Source: Chlorobaculum limnaeum
GTDB taxonomy: Bacteria; Bacteroidota; Chlorobiia; Chlorobiales; Chlorobiaceae
Assembly: GCF_001747405.1 (NCBI RefSeq)
Contig: NZ_CP017305.1
Location: 142,001 to 206,000 of the forward strand
Reading direction: 5' to 3'
DNA: 64,000 nucleotides
The notes beneath the pieces were generated by a model that was not told where the DNA came from, ran no database searches, and worked only from the letters and a program-made list of their open reading frames with translations. The translations under genes and the position numbers were made by a program. The stretch's first letter is position 1; each line of letters begins with the position of its first letter. Positions 49,411 to 60,715 of this stretch are shown here, in pieces.

Positions 49411-49656
49411 ATGGCATGACAGAGCCGGATTTGCCAAGTGTTCAAACGCTTTCGTGTCAAGGTTCTGGATGGAGCGTGGCGGGCGGATGTTGCTGATGCG
49501 CCGGACAAGGAAAGAGCTTTTACGAAAGATGCTTATCGAGGCTCGTTGGCTCGTAAGCAACGTGGTTTTGTAAGGGGAGCGTGGATGTGGAATTTGAATC
49601 GGACAGGGCGAAGCGCGGCGGGCTTGAATTGCTGGAGCATCTTGTCGTGCGGGCAT

Positions 49657-49697
49657 AAAAGCAGAAACCTCCTGGCGTTCAGGAGGTTTCTGCTTTT
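49657..49697 (-). terminator. Strong terminator after the PEP-CTERM gene
   Basis: An 18-bp perfect stem (49657-49674 with 49680-49697) around a 5-nt loop, with AAAA on the left and TTTT on the right. It ends the minus-strand PEP-CTERM transcript 22 bp after the gene. Confidence 0.85.
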
Positions 49698-49718
49698 CAG
49701 ATGTATCGAACAATCAGA

Positions 49719-50336
49719 TCAGACTCCGGCAGGAGACTCTTCTTTCGAGTTCAGCTTTCTGAAGCCGAAAAGGAACGCGCCTCCGACGCCAAGCAGCGCA
49801 ACGCTGGCCGGCTCAGGCACGGGCGTGGGAGAGTTCGTCGTGATAGTTATTGCATCCATGCCCGCCTGATAAGGATACGCGCTCAGAATCATGGACTTTG
49901 CTGTGCCGAATCCTGAAAAGCTCATCTCTTCGAAATCGGTTAACGATCCGGTAATGTCAGCGTATGCCAATACGTCACCAGTACCGTTATCTCCGGACAT
50001 GATCAATATCTGCGCTTGAGGTGTGACGCTACCCCCAAAGCCACTGTATGATGCGGCAGCAGCACCGGCGGTTAATGTCAATGCAGTAAAGCCATCATTA
50101 ACCTGCATTACCTGGTATCCTGCCTTTGTGCCAACAGCAATATTCGGTTCCGAGGTGTTGCCAATACCATCTGCCGAAAAGGTGGTAAATCCTGTAAAAG
50201 ATATGCCTTCAGTGCTATAAGCAGTACCCACCGAAACGCCTGTTGACAAAGTATCAAAGTTAAGGTTAACGATGTCTGCCCTGGCTATACCAGGAAGGGT
50301 TACAAGCATCAAGCCAAGCGTGATTAATTTTTTCAT
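49719..50336 (-). CDS. PEP-CTERM sorting-domain protein
   Basis: A 205-residue exported protein (start ATG 50336; MKKLITLGLMLVTLPGIARA is the signal peptide). The middle is Gly/Thr/Ser-rich, without cysteine, a beta-rich surface type. The C-terminus has the VPEPASVALLG motif, a membrane segment and FRK, the PEP-CTERM signal cut by an exosortase in exopolysaccharide-producing bacteria. Eleven residues beyond the basic cluster are a little unusual. No exosortase is in the window; the polysaccharide permease begins at 63.8 kb. Confidence 0.88.
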   Translation of the reverse strand: MKKLITLGLMLVTLPGIARADIVNLNFDTLSTGVSVGTAYSTEGISFTGFTTFSADGIGNTSEPNIAVGTKAGYQVMQVNDGFTALTLTAGAAAASYSGFGGSVTPQAQILIMSGDNGTGDVLAYADITGSLTDFEEMSFSGFGTAKSMILSAYPYQAGMDAITITTNSPTPVPEPASVALLGVGGAFLFGFRKLNSKEESPAGV

Positions 50337-50873
50337 GGTTACGTCGCGGTTTTTTTTGAAGAGTTTTCGTTGATAAAGCAATTTTAGCGAAACAGTGCAT
50401 CACAGACAGTTCTGTTTTCAGAACCGGACTGCCAGCGGATAACCTGCTATGAAGGGGTACGGTTTTGCTCTTGTACTGACGAACTGTTTACCGCGCCGTT
50501 TTAAATAGATAAAGCTTTCGTAAAATTTCCGCAGGATTTGCCGTTAAAAGTACTGAAATCGAAACGCTTCAGCAAGGACTGATAGTGAAATTGTATGTAT
50601 ATTTGTTGGAAAAAGCGCGTGGCGATGCTATCAGCTAAAATATTTAGATAGAATAATTTATAGGTATAGTTTTCTCTAAGTGTTGCTGCTGCCTTGCGTA
50701 TGCCGCGTTGTTGGTGTACCTCTATATACAGATAGCTTAGCGGCGGGGTTGTGGGGAGTTTCATTGATGGCCTGTTTTGGCGCTCCGGGATGAGCGCCGC
50801 TTGTGTGCAGGCTATCGGTCAGTTGGGGGTGCGGAGTCTGAAACCGGGCAGGCAGGAGCCGTTCGCCGCCTGC
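50337..50873. other. Intergenic region without a supported gene
   Basis: 537 bases, AT-rich in the middle (50480-50720). An open frame of 87 codons at 50501-50764 on the minus strand has no family resemblance or ribosome-binding site, so I leave it out. The promoter of the PEP-CTERM gene should be at the left edge. Confidence 0.5.
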
Positions 50874-52673
50874 TCAGTGCGCTTTGACGAACGCTTCGAG
50901 GCGGGCTTTGATTGTCGATGAACTGGAGAGTTTGAGGCATTCGGCGGCGAGCGCTTCGCACTCCTCGACCGTGTATTTGCCAACCGCCGCCTTGAGCGCC
51001 GGAATGTCGGAGCTGACGATGCTGAACTCCCGGAGTCCGCACCCGATGAGGTAGGGTGTTGCCAGGGAATCCGAACCCATGTCGCCGCAGAGCGAGACCC
51101 GGCAGCGGTTTCTTTGCGCTGTCGTAATGACGCGGTGGAGCTGGCGGATGATGGCCGGGTGGAACTTCTCGAACAGATCTTGCACGATCAGGTTGTTGCG
51201 GTCAACGGCGAGGGTATATTGGGTCAGGTCGTTGGTGCCGATGCTGACGAAATCGACGATCCGGCTGATTTCGTCGATCAGCTCGACTGCCGCCGGAAGC
51301 TCGATCATCGCCCCGATGCCCGGCTTTTCGAGCGGCTCGCTGGAGAGTGTGTTGAGGTGTTTGTGGTGCTTCTCGATCGCCTGCCTGATGTGCATGATCT
51401 CCTCGATCGACGAAATCATAGGGATCAGCACGTCGATGTTGCCGTGAATGTTGGCCTTGATGACCGCCTGCAACTGCGCGTCGAGAATCTCCGGCACGTC
51501 GATCAGAATCCTGACGCCCCGCCAGCCGAGGTTCGGGTTCGGCTCCTTGACCGGCGAATAGATCAGCTTGTCGCCGCCGATGTCGAACAGGCGGATGACG
51601 AGCGGTTTCGGGGTGAGCATTCCGGCCATTTCGAGGTAGTAGGCCTGTTGCATCGACTCTTTTGGCGGCTTGAGATCGTCGAGGAAGAGGTTTTCGGTTC
51701 GGAACAGCCCCACGCCCTCCGAGCCGGTCGAATCGAGATGTTCAATCTCCTCCTTGAAATCGATGTTCGAACAGACTGAAATTCTCACGCCACAACGGGT
51801 ATAGGTGTGGCGATGAGCCATGATCGAGTCGTCGGCCTCGCGTTTGTTCTCCTCCTCCCGCTTTTTGATGTAGGTTTCGACGGTTTCATCTGCCGGATCG
51901 GTGATGACTACCCCTTCCGATCCATCGAGGATCATTCGACTGCCCGAGAGCGCCTTTTGCGAGAAATTGCCCAGGCCCACCACGATCGGAATGTTGAGCG
52001 ATTTGCAGATCAGCGAAATGTGCGAGGTCTTGCCGCCGGTGTCGGTGGCGAAGCCCTTGATGTTGCTGCGGCTGAGCAGAATGATGTCCGCAGGCGAGAG
52101 GTGGTGCGACACCACGATGGAACCTTCGGGCACCCAGGAGTGGAGCTTGCGGATGTGCAGGTTCCGGATGATCCGGTCCTTGATGTCGTGCAGGTCGGCC
52201 GCCCGTTCGCGAAAGAAGAGGTCGTCAGATTTGAGGAAGTGTTCGAGGTACTTGCCGAACTCCTGCTCGATGATGAGATGCGCGGGTTTCAGCTCCTCGC
52301 GGATGCGGCGGGTGATGTTGCCGGTCAGCACCGGATCGTTGAGGAGCATGATCTGTGCCTGGAACAGGTCGGAGTAGAGCCGGCCGATCTTGCGGGTGGT
52401 CACCCGTTCGATCTTTTTCAGCTCCTTTTCCGAGCGGTGCAGGGCGGTCATGAAGCGCTCGACCTCCTCCTCGATGTTCTCCGGAGAGAGGTCAGCGGTT
52501 TCGTGCTCGATGGTCTCCCTGACGAATTCGTACGTCTCCCCGATGGCGAAGCCTTTCGCGCTGCCGATGCCGTGATACCGGCGCTCTCTGGAGGGCGGCT
52601 CCGGATGATCGCCAGGGTTTGCTTGTGATTCCGGCGCGTCGCCGGAGGATTTCGGGGCTTTTCGGTAAACCAT
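50874..52673 (-). CDS. ptsI: PTS phosphoenolpyruvate-protein phosphotransferase (enzyme I)
   Basis: Takes phosphate from phosphoenolpyruvate and passes it to HPr. The 599 residues have the N-terminal HPr-binding helical part (residues about 35-150), the phospho-histidine motif GGKTSHISLICKSLNIP, the PEP-binding signatures VIRLFDIGGDK and DVLIPMISSIEEI, and the GIGAMIELPAAVELI and CGDMGSD segments. No HPr or sugar permease is nearby, so the likely role is regulatory rather than sugar uptake, but that is inference. Confidence 0.93.
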   Translation of the reverse strand: MVYRKAPKSSGDAPESQANPGDHPEPPSRERRYHGIGSAKGFAIGETYEFVRETIEHETADLSPENIEEEVERFMTALHRSEKELKKIERVTTRKIGRLYSDLFQAQIMLLNDPVLTGNITRRIREELKPAHLIIEQEFGKYLEHFLKSDDLFFRERAADLHDIKDRIIRNLHIRKLHSWVPEGSIVVSHHLSPADIILLSRSNIKGFATDTGGKTSHISLICKSLNIPIVVGLGNFSQKALSGSRMILDGSEGVVITDPADETVETYIKKREEENKREADDSIMAHRHTYTRCGVRISVCSNIDFKEEIEHLDSTGSEGVGLFRTENLFLDDLKPPKESMQQAYYLEMAGMLTPKPLVIRLFDIGGDKLIYSPVKEPNPNLGWRGVRILIDVPEILDAQLQAVIKANIHGNIDVLIPMISSIEEIMHIRQAIEKHHKHLNTLSSEPLEKPGIGAMIELPAAVELIDEISRIVDFVSIGTNDLTQYTLAVDRNNLIVQDLFEKFHPAIIRQLHRVITTAQRNRCRVSLCGDMGSDSLATPYLIGCGLREFSIVSSDIPALKAAVGKYTVEECEALAAECLKLSSSSTIKARLEAFVKAH

Positions 52674-52684
52674 GACCGGCAGGG

Positions 52685-54220
52685 TTAAAAGGGTGCGGCG
52701 TCCGAATTGTTGATGAAACTGTCCATATCGAGCGGCGGCGGTTCGGGCAGTGACGCTTCGAGGTAGCCGCCTCCCCGGGCGGGTTCGGGTTCATGTTGTC
52801 CGTTCTCGGCAGCTGTCAGGTAGCTGTTGGCCGTCGACTGGAATCGACCGTAATTTTTCAGGAAGAGCAGCCTGACCGTGCCGATCGGGCCGTTTCGCTG
52901 TTTGCCGATGACCACCTCGGCGATGTCTTTTGTCGAGGAGCCGTCCTCGAAGTTCTTGATGCCGTACATCTCCGGGCGCGACAGGAACATCACCATGTCG
53001 GCGTCCTGCTCGATGGAACCCGATTCGCGAAGGTCGCTGAGCTGCGGACGGCGGTCGCCGGAGCGCTGTTCGACCGAGCGGTTGAGCTGCGCCAGCGCGA
53101 TCACCGGAATGTTCAGCTCCTTGGCCAGCGCCTTGAGCGAGCGCGAAATCTGGGCGATCTCCTGCTCGCGGTTGGATTTGCCGTCCCTCACCGGCGTGAC
53201 GAGCTGGAGGTAGTCCACCACCACCATGCCGATGCCGTGCTCCTGCTTCATGCGGCGGGTCTTGGCGGCCAGCTCCATGATCGAAATGCCGGGCGTGTCG
53301 TCGATGAAGAGCTTCGCCTCGGCGAGCGCGTCCATACTGTTGATGATCTTGTTCATCATCTCGGGCGAAATCTGGCCGCGTCGGACGAGCTGCGATTCGA
53401 CGTACGCCTCGGCGCACATCAGCCTGAGCGCGAGCTGGATTTCCGCCATTTCGAGGCTGAAGAAGAGCACCGGCGTGTTGAAGTTCACCGCCGCATTGCG
53501 CGCTAAGGCCAGCGAGAAAGCGGTTTTGCCGGCGGACGGACGGGCGGCGATGATGATCATGTCCGACGGCTGGAACCCGGCGGTGTATTCGTCGAGATCG
53601 GAGAAGCCAGAGCCGATGCCTGTGACCGAGGAGTGCGAGGAGCCGAGATTCTCGATCATTCTCGTGGCGGTCTTGAGCAGATCCTTGATGCTCGAGGCCC
53701 TTTTCTTGATGCCCGCCTGCGAGATGTTGAAGAACTGCTGCGAGGCGTTTTCGACCAGGTCGAAGATCTCCATCGAGGTGTTGTAGGCGGCGCTCGAAAT
53801 GTGCGACGAAATCGAGATGAGGCGGCGGTAGAGGAACTTCTCCTTCACCAGCCGGGCGTAGAACTCGATGTTGGCCGAGCTGATCACCTTGCCGGAAAGC
53901 TCGCCGAGGTAGGGGCGTCCGCCGATGTTCTCCAGTTCGCCGACCCGCGACAGCTCTTCGCTCACCGTGATGAGGTCGATAGCCTGCCTTTTCTGGTAGA
54001 GCTGCATCATCGCCTTGTAGATGATCTGGTGGCGCTTCTCGTAAAAGACCGCTTCGCCGTTGTCTCCGAAAATCTGGATAACCTGTTCGATCGGATCCTC
54101 TTCGAGCAGGATGCAGGCGAGCACCTCCTGCTCGACCTCCAGCGAATAAGGAGGCACCCGGCTCTCCTTGCTGAAGTCGATGTCACGGCTTAAATCGAGT
54201 TGCGGTTCGCGCGGCTTCAT
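52685..54220 (-). CDS. dnaB: Replicative DNA helicase DnaB
   Basis: Hexameric helicase that opens the replication fork. The 511 residues have an N-terminal domain (PPYSLEVEQEVLACILLEED) and a RecA-like core with Walker A ARPSAGKTAFSLALA, VVDYLQLVTP and the DLRESGSIEQDADMV segment. No intein is present. It lies 11 bp upstream of ptsI on the same strand. Its C-terminal tail is Pro-rich. Confidence 0.97.
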   Translation of the reverse strand: MKPREPQLDLSRDIDFSKESRVPPYSLEVEQEVLACILLEEDPIEQVIQIFGDNGEAVFYEKRHQIIYKAMMQLYQKRQAIDLITVSEELSRVGELENIGGRPYLGELSGKVISSANIEFYARLVKEKFLYRRLISISSHISSAAYNTSMEIFDLVENASQQFFNISQAGIKKRASSIKDLLKTATRMIENLGSSHSSVTGIGSGFSDLDEYTAGFQPSDMIIIAARPSAGKTAFSLALARNAAVNFNTPVLFFSLEMAEIQLALRLMCAEAYVESQLVRRGQISPEMMNKIINSMDALAEAKLFIDDTPGISIMELAAKTRRMKQEHGIGMVVVDYLQLVTPVRDGKSNREQEIAQISRSLKALAKELNIPVIALAQLNRSVEQRSGDRRPQLSDLRESGSIEQDADMVMFLSRPEMYGIKNFEDGSSTKDIAEVVIGKQRNGPIGTVRLLFLKNYGRFQSTANSYLTAAENGQHEPEPARGGGYLEASLPEPPPLDMDSFINNSDAAPF

Positions 54221-54261
54221 TCCTTGTCCTCTTGTCGTCGTATCATGGTTTCATGTCGTGG

Positions 54262-54888
54262 TCAGCCGTTCGGGCAGACCTTGTCGTAATGCGCCCTGAG
54301 CATCTGCACATCTTCCCAGCAGAGGCGCTTCCAGTTCGGGTTCCTGAGCAGCGCGGCGGGATGGTAGGTCACGAAGCAGTCGAAACCGTTCCAGCGGATC
54401 AGTTTGCTGCGCATCGAACCCATCGATTGCGTGTTTTCGAGTATCGTGTTGGCCGCCACCCGTCCGAGCAGGAGCAGTACCTTCGGCCTGACGATTTCGA
54501 GCTGCTCCATGAGCCAGGGCTTGCAGCACTCGATTTCGTCCGGGAGCGGATTGCGGTTCTCCGGCGGACGGCACTTGATGATGTTGCCTATGTAAACGTC
54601 CTTGCGTTCGAAGCCGATGGCGAGCAGGATCTTGTCGAGCAGTTGCCCCGAGCGCCCCACGAACGGACGACCTTGCGCATCTTCATCCGCCCCTGGGGCC
54701 TCTCCTATAACGAAGAGTCCGGCTTTGGGATTCCCTTCGCCGAAGACCACGCTTTTGCGCCTCTCTGCCAGGCGGCACTTCCGGCATTCGATGGCAGTCC
54801 TGCAAAGGGCGTCGAGACCATCCGCCGAAGAGCCATGCCGGGTGGGGGTTTCGGGAACGGGATCGAAAAGGGATTCCTGCTTCATCAT
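54262..54888 (-). CDS. Family 4 uracil-DNA glycosylase
   Basis: Removes uracil from DNA. The 208-residue iron-sulfur protein has an N-terminal extension, the cluster cysteines in ECRKCRL with further cysteines in KCRPPENRNP and ECCKPW, the catalytic GEAPGADEDAQGRPFVG and the HPAALLRNP segment. It belongs to the type associated elsewhere with the radical SAM and DUF4130 pair found at 24-26 kb. It lies 41 bp upstream of dnaB, on the same strand. Confidence 0.92.
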   Translation of the reverse strand: MMKQESLFDPVPETPTRHGSSADGLDALCRTAIECRKCRLAERRKSVVFGEGNPKAGLFVIGEAPGADEDAQGRPFVGRSGQLLDKILLAIGFERKDVYIGNIIKCRPPENRNPLPDEIECCKPWLMEQLEIVRPKVLLLLGRVAANTILENTQSMGSMRSKLIRWNGFDCFVTYHPAALLRNPNWKRLCWEDVQMLRAHYDKVCPNG

Positions 54889-54906
54889 GGTACTTCGCGA
54901 ATTGAA

Positions 54907-56127
54907 TTAACGGCGCAGGAGAGGTTCGATTGCGTCGAGCAGCTTTCCGGCGGCCTCTTCCTTCGGGAGCAGCGGCAGTTCGGTGACGCTGCCGTCGCGC
55001 CCGAGGAGCGTCAGCGCGTTGGTATCGACCTCGAAGCCGGAGGTGCGGCCATCGTAGATGTTGAAGGCGACGAGGTCGAGCTGCTTGTCCACGAGCTTCT
55101 TGCGGGCGTATTCCACTCCTCCGGCGGTCTCCAGTGCGAAACCGACGGCGAGCTGGCCGGGCTTCCGCCCGGTGGCGAAGGTCGCGAGAATGTCGGGATT
55201 CCTGACGAGGTGAAGCTCCATCTCCGCCGCGTTTTTCTTGATCTTGCCTTCGACCGGCGCTTCGGGGCGGTAGTCGGCCACCGCCGCCGCGCCGATGAAG
55301 AGGTCGCAGCCGTCGAAGAGCGGTCGGGCCGCCGCAAGCATCTGTTCAGCGCTCTCGACGTCGAGGCGCTCCACGCCGGGCGGCGTCGGCAGGTTGACTG
55401 GCCCGGTCACGAGGCGCACCACGGCACCGCGCCGCGCCGCATCCGCGGCAATGGCGAAGCCCATCTTGCCGGAGGAGTAGTTCGAGAGAAATCGCACGCC
55501 GTCGATCTTCTCCCGCGTCGGTCCCGCCGTCACCACCACCGTTTTGCCGCGAAGCGCCGAGTCTTTCGGCGCGGCGAGCATCTCCGTCAACGCCTCGAAG
55601 ATCGTCTCCGGTTCGGGCATTCGTCCGAGCCCGCACTGTCCCGAGGCGAGCGAGCCGATTTCGGGTTCCATGACGTGGCAACCCTGTCTCGTCAGCACTG
55701 CGAGGTTGCGCTGCACCGACGGGGAGTCGTACATGTGGCCGTCCATTGCCGGAGCGACGAGCACCGGCTTGCCGGGGCGGAGGGTGAGGAAGCAGAGCGA
55801 GAGCATGTCGTCGCACAAGCCGGCGCTCAATTTTGCGAGCGTGTTGGCCGTGGCGGGCGCGATGACGAAAGCGTCGGCCCACTCGCCGAGCGTGATGTGC
55901 ATCGTCCGCTCGCTTTCGTGTCCGGTATCCGCCGAGAAAATATCCGTGAGCACCGGTCGTCGGGAAACCGTTGCCAGCGACAGTTCGCTCACGAACTTCA
56001 GCGCCGAGCCGGTGGCGAGCACCTGCACCTCGGCGCCCGACTTCTTCAGGAGCCTGACCAGGTGAGGCGTTTTATAGGCGGCGATGCCGCCCGAGATGCC
56101 AAGAAGAATGTTCCTGCCAGTCAGCAC
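54907..56127 (-). CDS. coaBC: Bifunctional coenzyme A biosynthesis protein CoaBC
   Basis: Couples cysteine to 4'-phosphopantothenate and then decarboxylates it. The 406 residues have the CoaC flavin domain first (GGIAAYKTPHLVRLLKKSG, ITLGEWADAFVIAPATANTL, catalytic APAMDGHMY) and the CoaB domain second (VVVTAGPTREKIDGVRFLSN, GALVD-like segment, KKNAAEMELHLVRNPDIL). Normal length. Between it and tamB there are 76 bp. Confidence 0.96.
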   Translation of the reverse strand: MLTGRNILLGISGGIAAYKTPHLVRLLKKSGAEVQVLATGSALKFVSELSLATVSRRPVLTDIFSADTGHESERTMHITLGEWADAFVIAPATANTLAKLSAGLCDDMLSLCFLTLRPGKPVLVAPAMDGHMYDSPSVQRNLAVLTRQGCHVMEPEIGSLASGQCGLGRMPEPETIFEALTEMLAAPKDSALRGKTVVVTAGPTREKIDGVRFLSNYSSGKMGFAIAADAARRGAVVRLVTGPVNLPTPPGVERLDVESAEQMLAAARPLFDGCDLFIGAAAVADYRPEAPVEGKIKKNAAEMELHLVRNPDILATFATGRKPGQLAVGFALETAGGVEYARKKLVDKQLDLVAFNIYDGRTSGFEVDTNALTLLGRDGSVTELPLLPKEEAAGKLLDAIEPLLRR

Positions 56128-56203
56128 GGTTGACGATTGAATCGATGGTTCAGCTCTGTGAAGATATCATTAAAGGTATGAAAAATAATGAGCATACGAA
56201 GCT

Positions 56204-59200
56204 TCACTCTTTTTTATCCTTCTCTTTTTCCTTCTTTTTTCCGCCAAAAAGATTGTTCCAGAACTGGCTCCAGGTGTGAAATTTCTCGCGATACGACACG
56301 CTGACCCCCCAGTTTTCGGAAGGCTTCTGCAAGTTGATGTACGCAGCGTCATTACCGGCCATGCCATATGAGCGGAACGCCTCGACATAGACTTTCGGGG
56401 AGACCCGGTATTCGATTTTCTGCGAAGAACCGTTGTAGTAATTCGTCGTGTTGCTGCTGCCAGCGATGGGCGTTGTGTTGGTGCCGACAAACCTGATTTT
56501 GCCGCTGGTGCCAGGCACAAGCATGGCGTAGGACAGCTCCAGGCCGCTCAGGTTGCCTTTCGCGCCGGTGCCGAGGTTGAGGTTGAAGCTCTCCAGCCCG
56601 GCGAGATTTTGCACGATGTTCGACACCTGCGAGGAGAGCAGGCCGGTGCCCGCGGAGATGCCGACGCTCGATACGGGACTGACGCCCCTCGACGCCTGTC
56701 CTTCCGGATGGAGGTACCATTGCCTTGAAAAAAGCATCGAGATGACGTTCAGGTCGGCGTTCGGATCGATGTGGCTCGATTGGCGTCCGATCATATTGAC
56801 CGCTGACCAGGGCTGGGGATCGTCATTCAGATAGTAACCCATGCGAACGTTCGGCTTTTCGATGGTGCCGCTGACGGCGATGAGCAGTTTGACGTTGTCG
56901 CGTTCTCCTGTCTGGACGTCGGTAGCCGTCACCTGTTTGCCGCCATAGATGTCGATGAGGCGGCCCTCCCTGATCTCGTCGTTGTTCCACGACACCCTGC
57001 CGCTGTTTTCGAGGTCGAAGCTCGTGTTCGAGAAGGTGTACTTGCCGCCGGTGATATCGACCGAACCGAGCAGGCTGAAGCGCTGTCCGGCTTTGTTGAC
57101 CAGGAGCGAAAGGTTGCTCAGGGTGGCCTCGATTCTCTCGCCCCTGATCCGGTCGAAAATCATGGCGCCCTTGATTGGCGCGCTGAACGACAGCCTGAGG
57201 TTTCTGATTTGCAGAATGTCGAGCAGGTTGTAGTGAAACTGCGCGGATACCGGCGCGGCAGCCGTTTCGACCGGCTTTGGCGCGGGACGGCGCGGCACGA
57301 AGGTGATGTATTTTTCGACGCCGATGTATTTGGCGCTTTCGCTCGATCCTTTGCGGTAAAGGCTGAAGTTGGCCGAAGTGAGCATGAGATTGCCCTCGGC
57401 GACCGGAGCGGTCATATCGCCGTAGAAGCGGAGGTTATTGGTCGTGCCGCTGATCGTGCCGAACGAGGTGTCGTCCTTCATGTCCTTTTTGCTGTAGAGC
57501 AGGAGGTCTCTGAACGAAGCAGCAAGGTTGACCGTGACAGGTTTCAGGCCGTCGAGGCCGATCATGCCGCTGATCGTGCCAGAGTTCTCCTGCGAGTCCC
57601 TGAGTTCGATGCGGCCAAGGTCGATGCGCGACGGTGTGCCGGTAATCTCGCCATTGACGCGGTAGGTGACTTGCGTCGGCCCGACCCGGATTCTGGTATC
57701 CCTGAGGAGGGTGGTCAGGAAAATGTCCGGTTTCGGCATCGTACCGGTGATGCGCAGTCCGGTCGGAATGACTCCTTCGGCACGGTCGAAGATCGGCACG
57801 ATCCAGGTGATGATTCTGGCTGACAGATCGTCCGAATTGAGTGCAATTCGCAAGGGGCGATTTTCGGGTATCCTGATCTCGACCGGCGAGTAGTTCAGCA
57901 CCAGCGGGATCGTTCCGGAACCCCTGATGGTATTGACCGGGAGAAGCGCCCTGGATCCGTTTTGCGCTGCCGCGCCCCGGCTCTCGTACTCGAAGCGCAA
58001 CTGATCGCCGGAATGACGGGCCGTCAGATGAATCGCGCCGATGTTCAGCTCGTCGTACGTCACTCCGGAGCCTCTCAGATCGAGATCGCCCGTTTTGGCT
58101 CCGGGGGTTCCGCTGACCGTGAAGCTCGCGTTGACCGCGCCGCTCATCGCCTTCAGCGCGGGATCGAGCAGAAAATAGTTCGCTTCGGCAAGGTCGATAT
58201 TGGCGAGCGTGCCCCTGAAGGTTCCCGAAACCTCGTTGCTGAGCAGGCCGTCGAGTTGCAGCGACTGCGCTCCCTTCTCGAATCTGACCCGGTTGAAACG
58301 CAGAAAATCCTTCGCCACTTCGAGCGTGCCGCCGGGCGCGCTTTGCCAGATGCCCTTTGGCGTCGTGAGCGCGAGCCGGTCGATCGACACCGCGGCGACG
58401 TTGCCGACGCGCCGGGCAGTGAAGGCTGCGCTCAGTTTTTCGGTGAACTGTGGCATGGCAACGTCGAACGAGGCGTCGAGACGGTCATTGTCGAACGATG
58501 CATTTAGTCGAAGGCTTCTCAGCTCCCTGCCGAAGAGGCTCATCGAGCCAGCCGTGCCGGAAAGGCGCGCTGTCTCGACGCCTGCCGACGCGCACTGAAT
58601 CGAGCCGGTCATCGCGGCGTTGTCCATGCGGAGCGACGGGCTGTTGGAGAGAGACGGGCTGGAAATATCGGTATCCAGCAAGAGACGACCTCCCTCCCAG
58701 GCGGCCTTGCCTGAGGCCGTGCCTCTGAACTGCAACTCTTTTGCCGGAAGCAGGGGCCTGAGCGGCGCGAGATCGCGCACCGTAAGCCTGTAGGTAAATG
58801 TCCAGGGCGATTGCCCCTGCGGTAACGGAACGGCGGCGGCGTTGCCGGTCTCCCTGGCGATGCAGGCCGACGCCATCTGAATAGTCTCGATCATCCGGGC
58901 CATCGATGCGTTGCCCTGCACGGAGAAATCGAAAGCCTCGCTCTCCAGGGACACCGAAGAGGAGCCTGCGCTCTGCACGACGCTTGCCGATACCGCCGAA
59001 CGCTCCCTGAAGCGGAAATCGCTGAACGACGATGGCTCCAGCACCATGCTGGCCTTGAGGTTGAGCGAAGCCAAATCGAGACCCTGTCCCTTCACATCGA
59101 ACCTGCCGTTCAGATCGCTCCTGAAATCCTGAAGGCCGGTCGCTTTGGAGAGATCGAGCTTTCTGACCGTTCCGCCCGCCTCGTACGATGGCGCGAGGGT

Positions 59201-60715
59201 CGAGAAGTCGATGAGGCCCGCCATGACGAGGCTGCCGCCGTCCGGGCTTTTGAGGTCAGTCGAAAGGTCGAGCTTCTTGCCTTTCAGATCGAGCGTGACC
59301 GACCCCGACGAAATGGTCTGCTGCTGCCAGAACGCGTTTTTGACGGATGCCTCGAAATGGGCGGTCTCGATGCCGCTCGCGCCGAGCGAGCCGCTGAACG
59401 ATCCCAGACCGGAGAATCCGCTCTTGACCTCTCCAAGGTCAAGCAGCCGGTGCGGTTCCGTTTTTTCGAGCGTGAAGGCACCGTCCACCTCGTATTTTCC
59501 TCCGGCCAGCCGTTTGGTTTCGAACTCGGTCGATCCGCTGCCGATGGCGGTTTTGAAGTCGATGCCGGTCATCCACTCGTCGAGCCGTCCCCGCAACATG
59601 CCGGTGAAGCTGATCCCTTTCGCCTCTCGCGCCAGCTTCCGGTAGCGCTCGTCATCGAGCACCTTGGTCAGCAGTGCCGGTGAGAGCGTCGATTTGTCGA
59701 TTTGCAGGTTGAACGAGAGGCTCTCCGGATCGAGAGGATTGAGCATTTCGCCCTTGAACGCAATCCGGCTGTCGCCATGCTCTATGCTCACCGGCAAAAT
59801 TTCAAGATTGGCGAAGGTGCCTTTCGCATCGCCCTTGAGCTGATAGACGCCTGCCGGAAGCGCCGGAATCGAAATGAAACGGTTCAGCTCCGAAGTGTCG
59901 AGGCTTAGTGATTCGACGTGGATGAATGTCCTGTTTTTCAGAAGCTTCTTTTTCGTGATGCCGGAAAAAATATCCAGGCCATCCACGGAGATCGACAGCT
60001 TCGCATGGCTTTTGGCGGTTTCGAGATCAAGGCCGAGTACGTCGCTGCGCACCGATGAAAAGGCGAGCGAGCCGGAACCCTTTTTGAGCGTCAGCCCCCG
60101 GTCGGGCATGGTGAACTGCATCTGTTTGATGGTTCCCATGAACTCGTATTTGGCGACGAACGCTTTCGACATGTCGATCCGGAGATTTTGCAGCCGGTAG
60201 GCTGGCGCGTTGTCCGGTTTCCATGAAAGCGAACCGTTCCGCACTTTGAGCCGTCTGGCGCGAAACTTTTCGATAGCAAGCACTTCAGGATCGTCCGGAC
60301 GTTTTCTGGTGAAGATCTTTTCAATGTTGAATTTGCCGTCGGGATACTCTGCAATGTTCACCTGCGGGCCGTCAACATCGACCTCCTTGAACGAAAGCAG
60401 GGTGATCTTCGGCCTGAGAAGCGAAAGGAAGTTGAACTTCAGCGTGATGCTGTCCGCGCGGGCCGCCGGTTGCGCCGCTTTTTCCTCGAAGATGCCGGGA
60501 TTGACGAGCGTGACCTGATCGGGGAAGCGCAGCTTGACCTCCTTCAGCTCGAGCCGTCCCTGGTACTCATTGTTGAAGAGCGACAGGAGCTGCTTTTTTG
60601 CGAAAAGATCGATCATGCCGCTGTTGAGCACCAGCGCGGCGGCGATGACCAGCATAATGATGATCGCCGAAGCCGCGGTCATCAAAAAAAAGCTGAATTT
60701 TCTGACTCTATCCAC
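56204..60715 (-). CDS. tamB: TamB-like translocation/assembly protein
   Basis: A 1503-residue envelope protein of the AsmA/TamB superfamily, thought to bridge the membranes and move lipids or help insert outer-membrane proteins. It has one N-terminal membrane segment ([21 protein letters not shown]), a long beta-rich body with repeated groove-like strands, and a C-terminal TamB domain (near 1150-1480). The tail is Lys/Glu-rich. Its start overlaps rfaE2 by 8 bp. No tamA is in the window. Confidence 0.9.
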   Translation of the reverse strand: MDRVRKFSFFLMTAASAIIIMLVIAAALVLNSGMIDLFAKKQLLSLFNNEYQGRLELKEVKLRFPDQVTLVNPGIFEEKAAQPAARADSITLKFNFLSLLRPKITLLSFKEVDVDGPQVNIAEYPDGKFNIEKIFTRKRPDDPEVLAIEKFRARRLKVRNGSLSWKPDNAPAYRLQNLRIDMSKAFVAKYEFMGTIKQMQFTMPDRGLTLKKGSGSLAFSSVRSDVLGLDLETAKSHAKLSISVDGLDIFSGITKKKLLKNRTFIHVESLSLDTSELNRFISIPALPAGVYQLKGDAKGTFANLEILPVSIEHGDSRIAFKGEMLNPLDPESLSFNLQIDKSTLSPALLTKVLDDERYRKLAREAKGISFTGMLRGRLDEWMTGIDFKTAIGSGSTEFETKRLAGGKYEVDGAFTLEKTEPHRLLDLGEVKSGFSGLGSFSGSLGASGIETAHFEASVKNAFWQQQTISSGSVTLDLKGKKLDLSTDLKSPDGGSLVMAGLIDFSTLAPSYEAGGTVRKLDLSKATGLQDFRSDLNGRFDVKGQGLDLASLNLKASMVLEPSSFSDFRFRERSAVSASVVQSAGSSSVSLESEAFDFSVQGNASMARMIETIQMASACIARETGNAAAVPLPQGQSPWTFTYRLTVRDLAPLRPLLPAKELQFRGTASGKAAWEGGRLLLDTDISSPSLSNSPSLRMDNAAMTGSIQCASAGVETARLSGTAGSMSLFGRELRSLRLNASFDNDRLDASFDVAMPQFTEKLSAAFTARRVGNVAAVSIDRLALTTPKGIWQSAPGGTLEVAKDFLRFNRVRFEKGAQSLQLDGLLSNEVSGTFRGTLANIDLAEANYFLLDPALKAMSGAVNASFTVSGTPGAKTGDLDLRGSGVTYDELNIGAIHLTARHSGDQLRFEYESRGAAAQNGSRALLPVNTIRGSGTIPLVLNYSPVEIRIPENRPLRIALNSDDLSARIITWIVPIFDRAEGVIPTGLRITGTMPKPDIFLTTLLRDTRIRVGPTQVTYRVNGEITGTPSRIDLGRIELRDSQENSGTISGMIGLDGLKPVTVNLAASFRDLLLYSKKDMKDDTSFGTISGTTNNLRFYGDMTAPVAEGNLMLTSANFSLYRKGSSESAKYIGVEKYITFVPRRPAPKPVETAAAPVSAQFHYNLLDILQIRNLRLSFSAPIKGAMIFDRIRGERIEATLSNLSLLVNKAGQRFSLLGSVDITGGKYTFSNTSFDLENSGRVSWNNDEIREGRLIDIYGGKQVTATDVQTGERDNVKLLIAVSGTIEKPNVRMGYYLNDDPQPWSAVNMIGRQSSHIDPNADLNVISMLFSRQWYLHPEGQASRGVSPVSSVGISAGTGLLSSQVSNIVQNLAGLESFNLNLGTGAKGNLSGLELSYAMLVPGTSGKIRFVGTNTTPIAGSSNTTNYYNGSSQKIEYRVSPKVYVEAFRSYGMAGNDAAYINLQKPSENWGVSVSYREKFHTWSQFWNNLFGGKKKEKEKDKKE

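Noticed and set aside
49438-49869. A 143-codon plus-strand frame
   Set aside because: It runs through the terminator after the PEP-CTERM gene and then antisense to that gene; it has no ribosome-binding site or recognisable domain.
50501-50764. An 87-codon minus-strand frame
   Set aside because: AT-rich, no ribosome-binding site, no family likeness; probably chance.
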